Shown: piece by piece, positions 35,924 to 43,863 of the stretch
How positions within the stretch are numbered: the first letter of the stretch is position 1
Layout of the letters: each line of letters opens with the position of its first letter
Assembly (NCBI GenBank): GCA_964518215.1
Contig: CAZFFP010000016.1
Span: forward strand, 1 to 53,274
Direction of reading: 5' to 3'
DNA length: 53,274 nucleotides
From: CAYSGX01 sp964518215
GTDB taxonomy: Bacteria; Bacteroidota; Bacteroidia; Chitinophagales; CAIOSU01
The notes under the pieces: model-generated
Told to the model about the DNA's origin: nothing
What the model saw: only the letters and a program-made list of their open reading frames with translations
The model's database searches: none
Translations under genes and position numbers: made by a program

Positions 35924-36856
35924 TTATTTATTCATCAAATACCTCGGACGTTTTTTAGAATCTTCCAGAATATTGATATAATTTTTGAATCGCTCGGGAT
36001 GAATCTTTCCGGCTTCTACGGCATCCATCACAGCACAATCTGGTTCATCATAATGAAGGCAATTGTTGAATCGGCATTTTGACAAGTAAGATTGAAATTC
36101 TTTGAAATACTGACCCACTTCTTCGGGCAACAAATCTATTATGCCAAATTCCTTGATGCCGGGGGTGTCAATAATATTGCCTCCAAAATCAAGTTCGTGC
36201 ATTTCGGCAAAGGTGGTGGTGTGCATGCCCTTTTCATGCTTGCGCGAAATGTCGCCTGTTTTTAATTTCAGAGAGGAAGAAATGGCATTGACCAATGTTG
36301 ATTTTCCAACGCCCGAATGTCCGGCAATGAGTGTTACTTTGTCTTTAAGTTTTTCTTTCAGCAGTTCCATATTCAGGCCCGTGATTGCAGAAGCCGTTAT
36401 CACTTCATAATCTGCCATAGTATAAATGTTCAGCAGTTCCTGTTGCTTTTTCAATTCTTTTTCAGCATACACATCCTGCTTATTGATGATGATGAAAGCA
36501 GGAATATGAAAGGCTTCGGCAGTTATCAGAAAGCGGTCTATAAATCCGGTGGAAGTGCGGGGCTGAGAAATGGTTGCTACCAAACACGCCTGGTCGAGAT
36601 TGGCGGCAATGATATGGCGGGCGTGCTCGTGCCGGGGCGATTCGCGGGTAATGTAATTTTTGCGCTCATACCAGTCGGTAATTACGGTGTCGCCATCGGA
36701 AGTATCAACAATAACATGGTCGCCCACAGCAATGGGGTTGGTGGTTTTCAGATTTTCTAGTTTGAATTTTCCTTTTAACCGGCATTCCAAAACATTGCCG
36801 TTTTCGGTTTTCACCGAATACCAACTTCCGGTTGATTTCACCACCACTCCTTCCAT
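35924..36856 (-). CDS. rsgA: Ribosome small-subunit-dependent GTPase A
   Basis: A 310-residue circularly permuted GTPase that helps mature the 30S subunit. An OB-fold lies at 1-65, then G4 NKQD (125-128), G5 SA near 155, G1 GHSGVGKS (179-186) and G3 DTPG (about 226). The C-terminal zinc knuckle CRFNNCLHYDEPDC supplies three Cys and a His. Its ATG shares one base with the stop of the GGGP synthase gene (TAATG), so the two are translationally coupled. Confidence 0.96.
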   Translation of the reverse strand: MEGVVVKSTGSWYSVKTENGNVLECRLKGKFKLENLKTTNPIAVGDHVIVDTSDGDTVITDWYERKNYITRESPRHEHARHIIAANLDQACLVATISQPRTSTGFIDRFLITAEAFHIPAFIIINKQDVYAEKELKKQQELLNIYTMADYEVITASAITGLNMELLKEKLKDKVTLIAGHSGVGKSTLVNAISSSLKLKTGDISRKHEKGMHTTTFAEMHELDFGGNIIDTPGIKEFGIIDLLPEEVGQYFKEFQSYLSKCRFNNCLHYDEPDCAVMDAVEAGKIHPERFKNYINILEDSKKRPRYLMNK

Positions 36857-37611
36857 TACAAGGCAGATTGTTTTTCGGAAAAACTATGCACTGCTTGAGC
36901 GATATGCGCCAGCAGCAGCGGGTCTTTTTCAATAGCATTGCCCACTACAATAATATCGGCTCCGGCTTCGCAGGCAGCGAAAGCCTGTTCGGGTGTACGT
37001 ATGCCGCCACCCACCATAAGAGGAACCTGGATATTTTTTTTTACGGTGCGAATCATGTTTTCTGAAACGGGTTTTGCAGCGCCACTTCCTGCTTCGAGGT
37101 AAATACATTTCATGCCTAACATTTCGCCCGCGAGCGCTGTGGCGGCAGCTATTTCGGGTTTGTCATAAGGCACAGGCAAAGTATTGCTCATGTATGAAAC
37201 AGTGGTGGGTTTGCCGCCATCTACCAGTATATATCCTGTGGAAATAACTTCTATGCCCGATGCTTTCAGTAAGGGCGCTGCCTGCATCTGCTGCCCTATG
37301 AGCAAGTCGGGATTTCTTCCTGAAATGAGCGAAAGAAAAAGTATGGCATCGGCTTTTTCGGAAATGTGCATGGCGCTGCCGGGAAAAAGAATTACCGGAA
37401 TTACGCTTTTCGATTTTATGAACGAAACACAAAACTCCAACTCATTTTTTACCAACAAACTGCCCCCCACTAAAAAAGCATCCACTTGCACCTGATGCGA
37501 CAATTCCAGCAATTGCAATAGTGCTGCTTCATTGATATTGTCGGGGTCAATGAGGACAACAATTTTTTTTCGGTTGTTGGTGCGGAAAATATTTTGGTAG
37601 AGATGGCGCAT
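36856..37611 (-). CDS. Geranylgeranylglyceryl phosphate synthase family protein (PcrB/GGGPS group II)
   Basis: A 251-residue TIM-barrel prenyltransferase. The signature pieces are VVLIDPDN (18-25), AFLVGGS (about 45), VILFPGSA (about 73), STGYILVDGG (about 124), YLEAGSGAA (about 170) and LMVGGGIRTPEQA (about 197-209). Archaeal and group II bacterial enzymes join glycerol-1-phosphate with geranylgeranyl diphosphate to form the first ether bond of archaeal-type lipids; Bacteroidota carry it without a full archaeal membrane. It overlaps rsgA by one base and begins 3 bp after the HepT remnant, so it is probably expressed from the upstream MNT promoter or an internal one. Confidence 0.9.
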   Translation of the reverse strand: MRHLYQNIFRTNNRKKIVVLIDPDNINEAALLQLLELSHQVQVDAFLVGGSLLVKNELEFCVSFIKSKSVIPVILFPGSAMHISEKADAILFLSLISGRNPDLLIGQQMQAAPLLKASGIEVISTGYILVDGGKPTTVSYMSNTLPVPYDKPEIAAATALAGEMLGMKCIYLEAGSGAAKPVSENMIRTVKKNIQVPLMVGGGIRTPEQAFAACEAGADIIVVGNAIEKDPLLLAHIAQAVHSFSEKQSAL

Positions 37612-37614
37612 ATT

Positions 37615-37756
37615 TTAATTGAATTCTTGAATGATTTTTTCAATCTCTTTATTCAATAGATTCATAGTCATTAATTCCACTTGTAAAATCTTCAATTTTT
37701 TGAATAGCATCAACCATGTGTTTAAGTCGAACCAAATCACTTTTCGCTTCTTTCAT
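37615..37756 (-). pseudogene. HepT (HEPN toxin) remnant with internal deletion
   Basis: From an ATG at 37756, overlapping the MNT gene 3' end by 20 bp, the frame reads MKEAKSDLVRLKHMVDAIQK then IEDFTSGINDYESIE and stops at 37649. The first 28 residues match the conserved opening of HepT/DUF86 proteins. A second frame overlapping the end reads MNLLNKEIEKIIQEFN and stops at 37615, which looks like a HepT C-terminus. About 70 middle residues, including the RxxxxH RNase motif, are absent, so the gene appears to have lost its core by an out-of-frame deletion. Toxin activity should be gone. Confidence 0.65.
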
Positions 37757-38039
37757 AAATCAAAAGTTTGTCTTTTTCTATGAAAGGTTTTAACGCAGAG
37801 TAAACGCTGTCGGAGGGAATTAAATCCACTTCTTTTTTGAGTATTGATTTCAAGCTGAGCCACAATCCTGCAAAGCCTAATCCTATATGTTTAGAATAAT
37901 CTAACTCAACAAGAATATCAATATCACTTTTTTCATTGGCATCCCCCCGGGCATAAGAGCCAAACACGTATGCTTTTTTTACAGGCTTATCGCTGAAAAA
38001 AATCTTTATTTTTTCGATTTGTTCGGCAGTGAGTTTCAT
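37737..38039 (-). CDS. MNT-domain nucleotidyltransferase, antitoxin type (MntA-like)
   Basis: A 100-residue minimal nucleotidyltransferase. GSYARGDANEKSDIDILVEL (27-46) contains the GS pair (27-28) and the metal-binding Asp39 and Asp41. In MntA-HepT systems such proteins inactivate a HEPN ribonuclease by adding AMP. Here the HepT partner, overlapping by 20 bp downstream, is deleted in its middle, so this is an antitoxin without a working toxin unless it acts on one elsewhere. An exact TATATTTG element ends 4 bases before the ATG. Confidence 0.85.
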   Translation of the reverse strand: MKLTAEQIEKIKIFFSDKPVKKAYVFGSYARGDANEKSDIDILVELDYSKHIGLGFAGLWLSLKSILKKEVDLIPSDSVYSALKPFIEKDKLLIYERSEK

Positions 38040-38043
38040 TACT

Positions 38044-38051
38044 CAAATATA
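38044..38051 (-). promoter_or_regulatory. Candidate -7 element of the MNT gene
   Basis: TATATTTG on the minus strand fits TAnnTTTG, with only four bases between it and the ATG at 38039. If used, the message would be leaderless; the closeness also makes chance a fair explanation. Confidence 0.35.
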
Positions 38052-38100
38052 ACATTTCTGCTTCGATTACTTGTTCTGATAACAATATGGCAACGAGCCT

Positions 38101-39074
38101 TTACCACCCCAACAAATAAGCAAAAATCAAAGGCGCTACAATGGTAGCATCTGATTCGACAATAAATTTCGGAGTATTGATGTCTAATTTTCCCCAGGTA
38201 ATTTTTTCGTTGGGAACCGCGCCCGAATACGAACCATAAGAAGTAGTAGAATCGCTTATTTGGCAGAAATAACTCCAAAACGGAACATCGTGCCATTCCA
38301 AATCCTGATACATCATGGGCACTACACAAATCGGAAAGTCGCCCGCAATGCCTCCGCCAATCTGAAAAAATCCTACGCCTTTTCCTTCCGAATTTTTCCG
38401 ATACCAATCGCTCAGCCACACCATGTATTCGATGCCGCTTTTCATGGTGGTGGGTTTTATTTCGCCTTAATACAATACGAAGCGAAAATATTTCCCATAG
38501 TGCTGTCTTCCCATCCGGGACAAACGATAGGCAGATTTTTTTCGGCAGCGGCTATCATCCAACTGTGCTTGGGGTCAATTTCATAGTACTGCTCCAACAC
38601 TCCGCTCAAAATCATTTTATACATGAATTCATGCGGAAAATATCTTTCGCCTTTGGTGTCGGCATCTTTCCAGAGTTCATAAATATGTTTTTGCAATCTG
38701 CGGAAGGCTTCTTCTTCGGGAATGCAGGTGTCGGTTACACGGTTGAATCCGTTTTCCAACAAATCCCATTCATCTTGCGGAGAAAGGTCGCGGTAGTGCG
38801 GCACGCGTTTGTAGTGCGAATGCGCTACGAGGTTCATCAAATCTTCTTCGAGATTGGCACCGGTGCAAGAAATAATCTGCACTTTTTCCTGACGAATCAT
38901 TTCAGCTAATGAAATGCCCAACTCGGCAGTGGACATGGCGCCTGCTAACGTAATCATCATTTTGCCGCCTTCGTTCAGGTGGGTTTCGTATCCTTTGGCG
39001 GCATCTACCAAAGCTGCCGCATTGAAATGTCTGTAGTGGTGTTGTATAAATTGCGAAATCGGTCCTTTACTCAT
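38101..39074 (-). pseudogene. Deoxyhypusine synthase-like gene with a one-base frameshift
   Basis: The first frame (39074-38457, 205 residues) begins MSKGPISQFIQHHYRHFNAA and carries the NAD-fold pieces TLAGAMSTAE and SCTGANLEEDL. It breaks after GNIFASYCIK. The other frame continues as GEIKPTTMKSGIEYMVWL and holds VGFFQIGGGIAGD and the ITWGKL motif with the family's active-site Lys, ending at 38101. Adding one G in the GG run at about 38465 would join the two parts into one protein of about 325 residues, the usual family length. Because both halves are well conserved, the shift is recent or a sequence error. The bacterial family modifies polyamines or related amines; the exact product here is unknown. 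Confidence 0.8.
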
Positions 39075-39093
39075 GACTTTCGTTTTTTGTGCG

Positions 39094-39101
39094 CAAAGAT
39101 A
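39094..39101 (-). promoter_or_regulatory. Promoter -7 element of the deoxyhypusine synthase-like gene
   Basis: TATCTTTG on the minus strand matches TAnnTTTG exactly and lies 19 bases before the ATG at 39074. No -33 TTTG was seen upstream. Confidence 0.5.
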
Positions 39102-39127
39102 GGGGTTATGAAAAAGTAAGAGCGTTG

Positions 39128-40135
39128 TCAGCGAAAGCTCACTTCACCAATATTCAACCACTCCAATGCGGAGCGAAACAACAAGTTTTCTTTAGTAGCA
39201 ATATCGAATGCTGAAGATTCGATAAGTTGCCCCGGCACATGTTCGCCTAATGGAAATGGATAATCGCTGCCCAAACAAATACGTTGGCTGCCCACCAGCG
39301 AAACAATGTATTTCAGCATTTCGGCATCGTGCACCAATGAGTCTAACCAGAATTTTCCGAGATAATTTTTGGGATTTATTTTATTGTGCTTTGCCACCAA
39401 ATCGGGGCGCACATGGAAGCCGTGTTCAATCCTGCCAATCGTAGCAGGAAAGGAACCTCCGCCATGTGCAAATGCCACCCGAAGATTGGGGAGTTTTTCA
39501 AACACACCGCCAAATATCATGGAGCAAATGGCTAATGAAGTTTCGGCAGGCATTCCCACCAACCAAGGGAGCCAGTAGTCGGGTATTTTTTCTTTGCCCA
39601 TCATATCCCACGGATGCACAAAAACGGCAGCGCCCATTTTTTCGGCAGCCTCAAAAAACGGAAACAGTTCGGGAGCGTTCAGGTTCCAGGCGTTCACGTG
39701 CGAGCCTATTTCCACGCCTGCCATTCCGAGTTCTTTTACGCAACGCTCCATTTCCCGAATGGCAAGTTCGGGATGTTGTAAGGGAATGGTTCCCAAACCT
39801 ACAAAGCGTTTCGGGTGGCGGCTTACTACTTCGGCAATATGGTCGTTGAGAAAACGGGCTACTTCCAACGCATCGTGTGGTTGAGCGGCATAGCTGAACA
39901 TAACAGGAATGGTGGAAAGCACCTGCACAGTTACTCCATGCGCATCGCATTCGTTCATGCGCACATCGCCATCCCAACAGTTGTGTTCTATTTCACGGAA
40001 AAATTTATCGCCCTGCATCATGCGTGCGCAACATGGCTTGTGGTGTTCGAGCCGGATGAAATTTCCGTAACCAAACTTAGCCGTCCAGTCGGGCATTTCT
40101 TTGGGAATGATATGCGTGTGAATATCAATTTTCAT
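39128..40135 (-). CDS. Amidohydrolase of the ACMSD family (aminocarboxymuconate semialdehyde decarboxylase)
   Basis: A 335-residue zinc TIM-barrel enzyme. Metal ligands are His6 and His8 in DIHTHI, a His in AAVFVHPWDMMG (about 173), one in VAFAHGGGSFP (about 223) and the Asp in LGSDYPFPLGEH. The HxxHPxR-type segment VVSRHPKRFVGLGTIPLQ also fits. ACMSD removes CO2 from an intermediate of tryptophan breakdown by the kynurenine route; no other kynurenine gene is in the window, so the exact substrate is inferred. TAACTTCG on the minus strand at 40148-40141, near the start, is a weak promoter candidate. Confidence 0.87.
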   Translation of the reverse strand: MKIDIHTHIIPKEMPDWTAKFGYGNFIRLEHHKPCCARMMQGDKFFREIEHNCWDGDVRMNECDAHGVTVQVLSTIPVMFSYAAQPHDALEVARFLNDHIAEVVSRHPKRFVGLGTIPLQHPELAIREMERCVKELGMAGVEIGSHVNAWNLNAPELFPFFEAAEKMGAAVFVHPWDMMGKEKIPDYWLPWLVGMPAETSLAICSMIFGGVFEKLPNLRVAFAHGGGSFPATIGRIEHGFHVRPDLVAKHNKINPKNYLGKFWLDSLVHDAEMLKYIVSLVGSQRICLGSDYPFPLGEHVPGQLIESSAFDIATKENLLFRSALEWLNIGEVSFR

Positions 40136-40390
40136 GAGGGCGAAGTTAGCAGATTATAGAAAACAACCGAGAGGTTGGCTACTCCTGTCAACAACCATTT
40201 ACTTTGCCATAAACAATTTCAAACTTTACTCTTACCCTAAACAAACAAGAATTTTATCCTTCACTACTATGATTCCGTAGATAACGACCGAACGCAATCA
40301 ACTGCACTAATTACATAGCATGATTTGAGGCAACTTTATTTTTACTGAGAAAAATTTAGAATTATAAAGGCAGATGATTCATATCGTCAT

Positions 40391-41050
40391 CTATGCTAAT
40401 GGTTTTGCAGCATTCAAAATCATAGTGTCTTGATAAAATTCTACTTCTCCGGTAGCGATATTGTGTGTGCCACCTACAATTCCAATTTCTCCGCTCTCAA
40501 TCATTTCTTTGAGTATGGGGCTGCGCTGCATAATAGCATTTACGGTGCGTCTTACATTAATGGCGGCTACTTTCTCAACAAATTCGGCATTGCCCGAAGT
40601 TCTGTTTTCTTTTGTCGTTAATTCGTCATCTACTGCCGGACGAATCTTAGTAAGCAATGCAGTAAGATTTCCCATTTCAACATGGTCGCAGGCGCCTTTT
40701 ACTGCACCACATTTGGTATGACCCAGCACCACAATAATTTTTGAACCCGCCACTTTACAGGCAAACTCCATGCTTCCTAAAATATCTTCGTTAATAATAT
40801 TTCCGGCAATTCTTACGCTGAATATATCGCCCAATCCTTGGTCAAAAATCAATTCTGCCGAAGTTCGGCTGTCAATGCAACTGAGTATTACTGCAAATGG
40901 GTGTTGCCCGTCTGATGTTTCGTTTGCCTGCTGCAAAAGATTGCGGTTAATTTTCAGATTGTTAACGAATCTTTTATTTCCTTCTTTTAATAACTCTATG
41001 GCTTTTTGCGGTGCAATAGCATTCTGCATTTCTTTTGTAAGCGTCTTCAT
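40391..41050 (-). CDS. Beta-class carbonic anhydrase
   Basis: A 219-residue zinc enzyme interconverting CO2 and bicarbonate. Zinc ligands are Cys58, His111 and Cys114; the Asp60-Arg62 pair lies in SCIDSRTSAE and the second ligand block is LGHTKCGAVKGA. No signal peptide is present, so it is cytoplasmic. A Shine-Dalgarno AGGAG precedes the ATG, unusual for this window. A TATATTTT element lies about 45 bp upstream. It has about 500 bp of repeat-bearing sequence on its 5' side. Confidence 0.93.
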   Translation of the reverse strand: MKTLTKEMQNAIAPQKAIELLKEGNKRFVNNLKINRNLLQQANETSDGQHPFAVILSCIDSRTSAELIFDQGLGDIFSVRIAGNIINEDILGSMEFACKVAGSKIIVVLGHTKCGAVKGACDHVEMGNLTALLTKIRPAVDDELTTKENRTSGNAEFVEKVAAINVRRTVNAIMQRSPILKEMIESGEIGIVGGTHNIATGEVEFYQDTMILNAAKPLA

Positions 41051-41055
41051 CTTTT

Positions 41056-41060
41056 CTCCT
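41056..41060 (-). promoter_or_regulatory. Shine-Dalgarno site of the carbonic anhydrase gene
   Basis: AGGAG within AAAAAGGAGAAAAG lies 5 bases before the ATG at 41050. Most genes in this window have no such site, as is normal in Bacteroidota, so this one suggests stronger or distinct translation. Confidence 0.5.
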
Positions 41061-41362
41061 TTTTTATAATTAAATAATTCATTTCATAATGGCGAAAATA
41101 TAGCCTTTGCGCATAGTTGTAGATGTAAACATTCAATTTTTAGGAAAATTTAATAATTTTTATTTTACTGAAATCAATTAACTGTTCTCTGATTTGGCGG
41201 CAACACCAAAGAAATAAGCCTTTGCAGTTCGCTTGGAGTGAAGTTCATAGACCATCATGGAGGATACAAGATGGCTGATTTCTGATTTTAGATTTTAGAA
41301 GTCAGATTTACTGATTCTGTTTAAGTCTGAATAACTGCTTATTGCCAATTGTAAACTGGAAT

Positions 41363-41466
41363 AGATTGCTTCACCCCGCTACGCTTCGTTTGCAATGACG
41401 CAACTTTCAATCATTCGTCTTTACGAGGAATGGCGTAGCTATACGTGCAGCATGACGAAGCAATCT
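41363..41466. repeat. Imperfect inverted repeat, REP/MITE-like
   Basis: The ends AGATTGCTTC (41363-41372) and GAAGCAATCT (41457-41466) are perfect reverse complements. Inside, GCTACGC plus TTC/TCGT/GACG pieces also match in inverted order, with about 17 extra bases in the right arm. The unit resembles the common intergenic attgc-gaggaa-cgaagcaatct palindromes of many bacteria. Confidence 0.55.
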
Positions 41467-41579
41467 GTTTTAGTCATCAGACAGGAAACCACAGCTAACA
41501 GTTTACTTTTCTACTGCCTACTGAAAACTGAGAACTACAAACTTCTCACGGCTGAAGGCTTATGGTTTATAGCGAAACT

Positions 41580-43670
41580 CTACTGCGGATGGTAAATGCT
41601 TTTCGCGTTTCTGTAAATAGCTTCTTTATCGAAAGTCATGGGTTTCAATTGTTCGTTCAGATACATTTCCATTTGGTCGGTATAGTGCGGGCTTTCGGGT
41701 TTGGCAGATGCGCCATAAGCATTGATGCTTTCTATCACCGGACCGTTTTCATCGAACTGCACCAACTGAATATATGATTCGCCTACGGTGATTCTGAATC
41801 TACCTTTATGTTTCTGAAAACCATAAGAAGCCTTGATGGCATCGGGTGCTCCGTCAACAGGCAAATCCACATTGCCTCGCACATGGCGTTGCACATCGCC
41901 CAAAGCCATATCAGTTGATGCGTATAGTTCGAGCATTTCTTCTTTGGCTTCGCGAATACATTGAGCGAAGAAATTTTTCATGAATGCCTTATCGGCTTTC
42001 TCTTCGTTTTTGAGTTTATCTTTCTTTTCAAAAATTTTCCAGAACGAATGAATGTATATGCCCATGCAATTATCAATGCTGGCATTGCGCGGACATTTTT
42101 GTATCAGGTTGATTTCTTTTTCGATGTCGGGATAATCATCGGGTTTCAGTTCGTAAAACAAATTCAGATTTATATTGAAATACCCGATGAGCGAATCGGG
42201 AAAGCCTTTGTCGAATTTGATAGCTTTAAAATCATTGTAATCAATTTTATCAGGATAGTTTTCCATCAAATCGTAAAAGCGCTCGCTGCGGTTGGTAGGA
42301 TTTTTTCCGTAACCCATCGTAGGGTCATAGTTGTCGGGGTTGAGGTTTTCTTCTTTGCAGGTTACCTGATAAGCCGAATTGTTTACATTGAACACATATC
42401 CGCAGTTAGGATTTAGAATTTGCGGAAGGTCTTCCAGCGGATGATAGGTGTCGTCCCAAAGTGTTTCGGAAGTATTGCCGGGTAACACGCCTTGCCAGTT
42501 GTATTTCGGGTTTCGCAAAGGCAGCCTTCCGGTGCTGATGGCAAAAATGGTATCGTAGCGGTCGGCATAAACGGTAGTCATGCGGATGAGGGCATTCATT
42601 TGCATGGCTTTATAAAATTCAGAGAAATTGGTGGTTTTGTTCATCCAATACCATTGCTCGGCAGAGCGAATGTCGCGGTTGGCAGCCATGCGCACCGAAT
42701 ACACGCCATGCTTGGTTTTCATGGTGGCTCCATACTTGCTCCAATACGCTTTTTTCGGCACGGCTAATTTCATTTTCAATTTTGGAAAGGCTTTTACTTT
42801 GAGCCATACACGGTTCACTTGGAGCCTTTCCCAACGATCATCCAGCCAATACTGATTTTTCTTTTTCCGGTGCATTTGCAATTCGTAAGTATCTATCAAA
42901 TCCAAATCGTTGATGGTGTGCGCCCAACCCAGATATTGATTGGTGCCATGAAAAACCGACACGCCACCATGAAAAGTGCCGCCTATAATATTCCATCCTT
43001 CTTCGGAATTAAGATGCACTTCATACCACGACAACGGACCTTCCAAAGGCTGATGCGAATTAATGGCTAGATAGGTTTTGCCGTCTTTGGTTTTGGGTGA
43101 ATTGAAAGCAAAAGTGTTGGAGCCGATGCCCCCGTTGCGCACTTCGCCTGTTGCCGCTTTGCCGCTCAGAATATCTTCGAGCACTCCTGTTACTCCGCTC
43201 ATTAAACAGAAGGACAATACGTAGCCGGTGAGCATATCTTCTTCGGTAACGGGAAATGCTTTTTTCACCAACACTTCTTCGGGATGTTTTTTTGCATAAT
43301 CATTTAATGCAGTAGTATAAGCCGAAATCAGTTTTCTGAATGGTTCGGAAAGTGATTTGTAATATTCCTGCTTCACAATATCGCGTGCGCGAAGCAGATA
43401 GTTGGCATAATCAATTTTAGCTCCTTCAACACCTTCGTATCTGCCCATCATGTTTTTGGCAGCCAACATCATCCATTGAATGGTTTTGAAATCATCTTCG
43501 GCAGTAGCCCAAGCCAAGCCGTAAGCCACTTCGGCATCGGTTTTGGCAAAGATGTGCGGCACACCGAATGAGTCGCGCACAATATCAATTTTAGAAGGGT
43601 CTATTTGTGCCGAAAGTGAAAAAGTGAAAACGAAATAAAAAGCAATGAAAGTGAAAAATTTAAAAGGCAT
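41580..43670 (-). CDS. Secreted penicillin acylase family hydrolase
   Basis: A 696-residue Ntn-hydrolase. The ATG at 43670 (MPFKFFTFIAFYFVFTFSLSAQ) gives a clean signal peptide; an open frame 75 bp further upstream runs through a duplicated element and is rejected. The alpha chain opens IDIVRDSFGVPHIFAKTDAE. Processing should expose Ser184 in NGGIGSNTFAFN as the N-terminal nucleophile of the beta chain, followed by SHQPLEGPLSWYEVHL and GGTFHGGVSVFHGTN. The family hydrolyses amides such as acyl-homoserine lactones or beta-lactam side chains; the substrate is not predictable. An exact TATCTTTG promoter lies about 150 bp upstream with terminator-like hairpins in between. Confidence 0.9.
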   Translation of the reverse strand: MPFKFFTFIAFYFVFTFSLSAQIDPSKIDIVRDSFGVPHIFAKTDAEVAYGLAWATAEDDFKTIQWMMLAAKNMMGRYEGVEGAKIDYANYLLRARDIVKQEYYKSLSEPFRKLISAYTTALNDYAKKHPEEVLVKKAFPVTEEDMLTGYVLSFCLMSGVTGVLEDILSGKAATGEVRNGGIGSNTFAFNSPKTKDGKTYLAINSHQPLEGPLSWYEVHLNSEEGWNIIGGTFHGGVSVFHGTNQYLGWAHTINDLDLIDTYELQMHRKKKNQYWLDDRWERLQVNRVWLKVKAFPKLKMKLAVPKKAYWSKYGATMKTKHGVYSVRMAANRDIRSAEQWYWMNKTTNFSEFYKAMQMNALIRMTTVYADRYDTIFAISTGRLPLRNPKYNWQGVLPGNTSETLWDDTYHPLEDLPQILNPNCGYVFNVNNSAYQVTCKEENLNPDNYDPTMGYGKNPTNRSERFYDLMENYPDKIDYNDFKAIKFDKGFPDSLIGYFNINLNLFYELKPDDYPDIEKEINLIQKCPRNASIDNCMGIYIHSFWKIFEKKDKLKNEEKADKAFMKNFFAQCIREAKEEMLELYASTDMALGDVQRHVRGNVDLPVDGAPDAIKASYGFQKHKGRFRITVGESYIQLVQFDENGPVIESINAYGASAKPESPHYTDQMEMYLNEQLKPMTFDKEAIYRNAKSIYHPQ

Positions 43671-43673
43671 GAT

Positions 43674-43773
43674 GCTGGGCGAAAAAAATGAGTGAGAAAA
43701 AAACGTCAGGCCCAATAGACGTGAAAATGCTTGCTGCCGTTGCAAGGCGGGGAATAAAAAAGCCCCGACTCAT
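43674..43773. repeat. About 100-bp direct repeat, copy A
   Basis: Nearly identical to 45132-45231. The inner 85 bp (43689-43773) differ at two positions and the outer 15 bp at a few, mostly transitions. On the minus strand the copy contains ACGTC/GACGT (43703-43722) before a seven-T run, CTTGC/GCAAG, and CGGGG/CCCCG stems. It lies in the leader of the acylase gene. Confidence 0.8.
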
Positions 43774-43786
43774 TGTTTCGTGGCTT
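43753..43786 (-). terminator. Terminator-like hairpin upstream of the acylase
   Basis: On the minus strand AAGCCACGA pairs with TCGGGGCTT (one A-G mismatch) over a 9-base loop and runs into TTTTTT. A second hairpin plus T-run follows at 43722-43697. Both point towards the acylase gene. Confidence 0.45.
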
Positions 43787-43820
43787 GGCGCAGGCGGTAA
43801 TTTTTACCACTAACTTACTG

Positions 43821-43828
43821 CAAAGATA
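43821..43828 (-). promoter_or_regulatory. Candidate promoter of the acylase gene
   Basis: TATCTTTG on the minus strand fits TAnnTTTG exactly. It is 150 bp before the acylase ATG, so a transcript from here would cross two terminator-like hairpins in repeat copy A before reaching the gene. Confidence 0.45.
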
Positions 43829-43863
43829 GTTTGCGGTTTAGTGATGTCATTTGTTTGAAATAG

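Larger units (their letters stand above)
41051..41579. other. 529-bp intergenic region with a REP/MITE-like repeat
   Basis: Lies between carbonic anhydrase (5' side) and the 3' end of the acylase. It holds the ribosome site and probable promoter of the former, low-complexity gatttctgattttaga-type sequence near 41275-41320 similar to 18716-18970, and the inverted repeat at 41363-41466. No gene is seen. Confidence 0.55.

Noticed and set aside
38039..38419. 126-codon minus-strand frame over the 3' half of the deoxyhypusine synthase-like gene
   Set aside because: The overlapping frame 38445-38101 holds the conserved family motifs; this one does not.
38455..38470. Programmed frameshifting in the deoxyhypusine synthase-like gene
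   Set aside because: No slippery heptamer or downstream structure was seen; a one-base loss or a sequence error is simpler.
39466..39849. 127-codon plus-strand frame inside the ACMSD-like gene
   Set aside because: It is fully antisense to an intact, motif-bearing enzyme gene.
43671..43745. N-terminal extension of the acylase (25 residues)
   Set aside because: It is encoded by the duplicated spacer element, occurs again at the other copy, and would displace the signal peptide.
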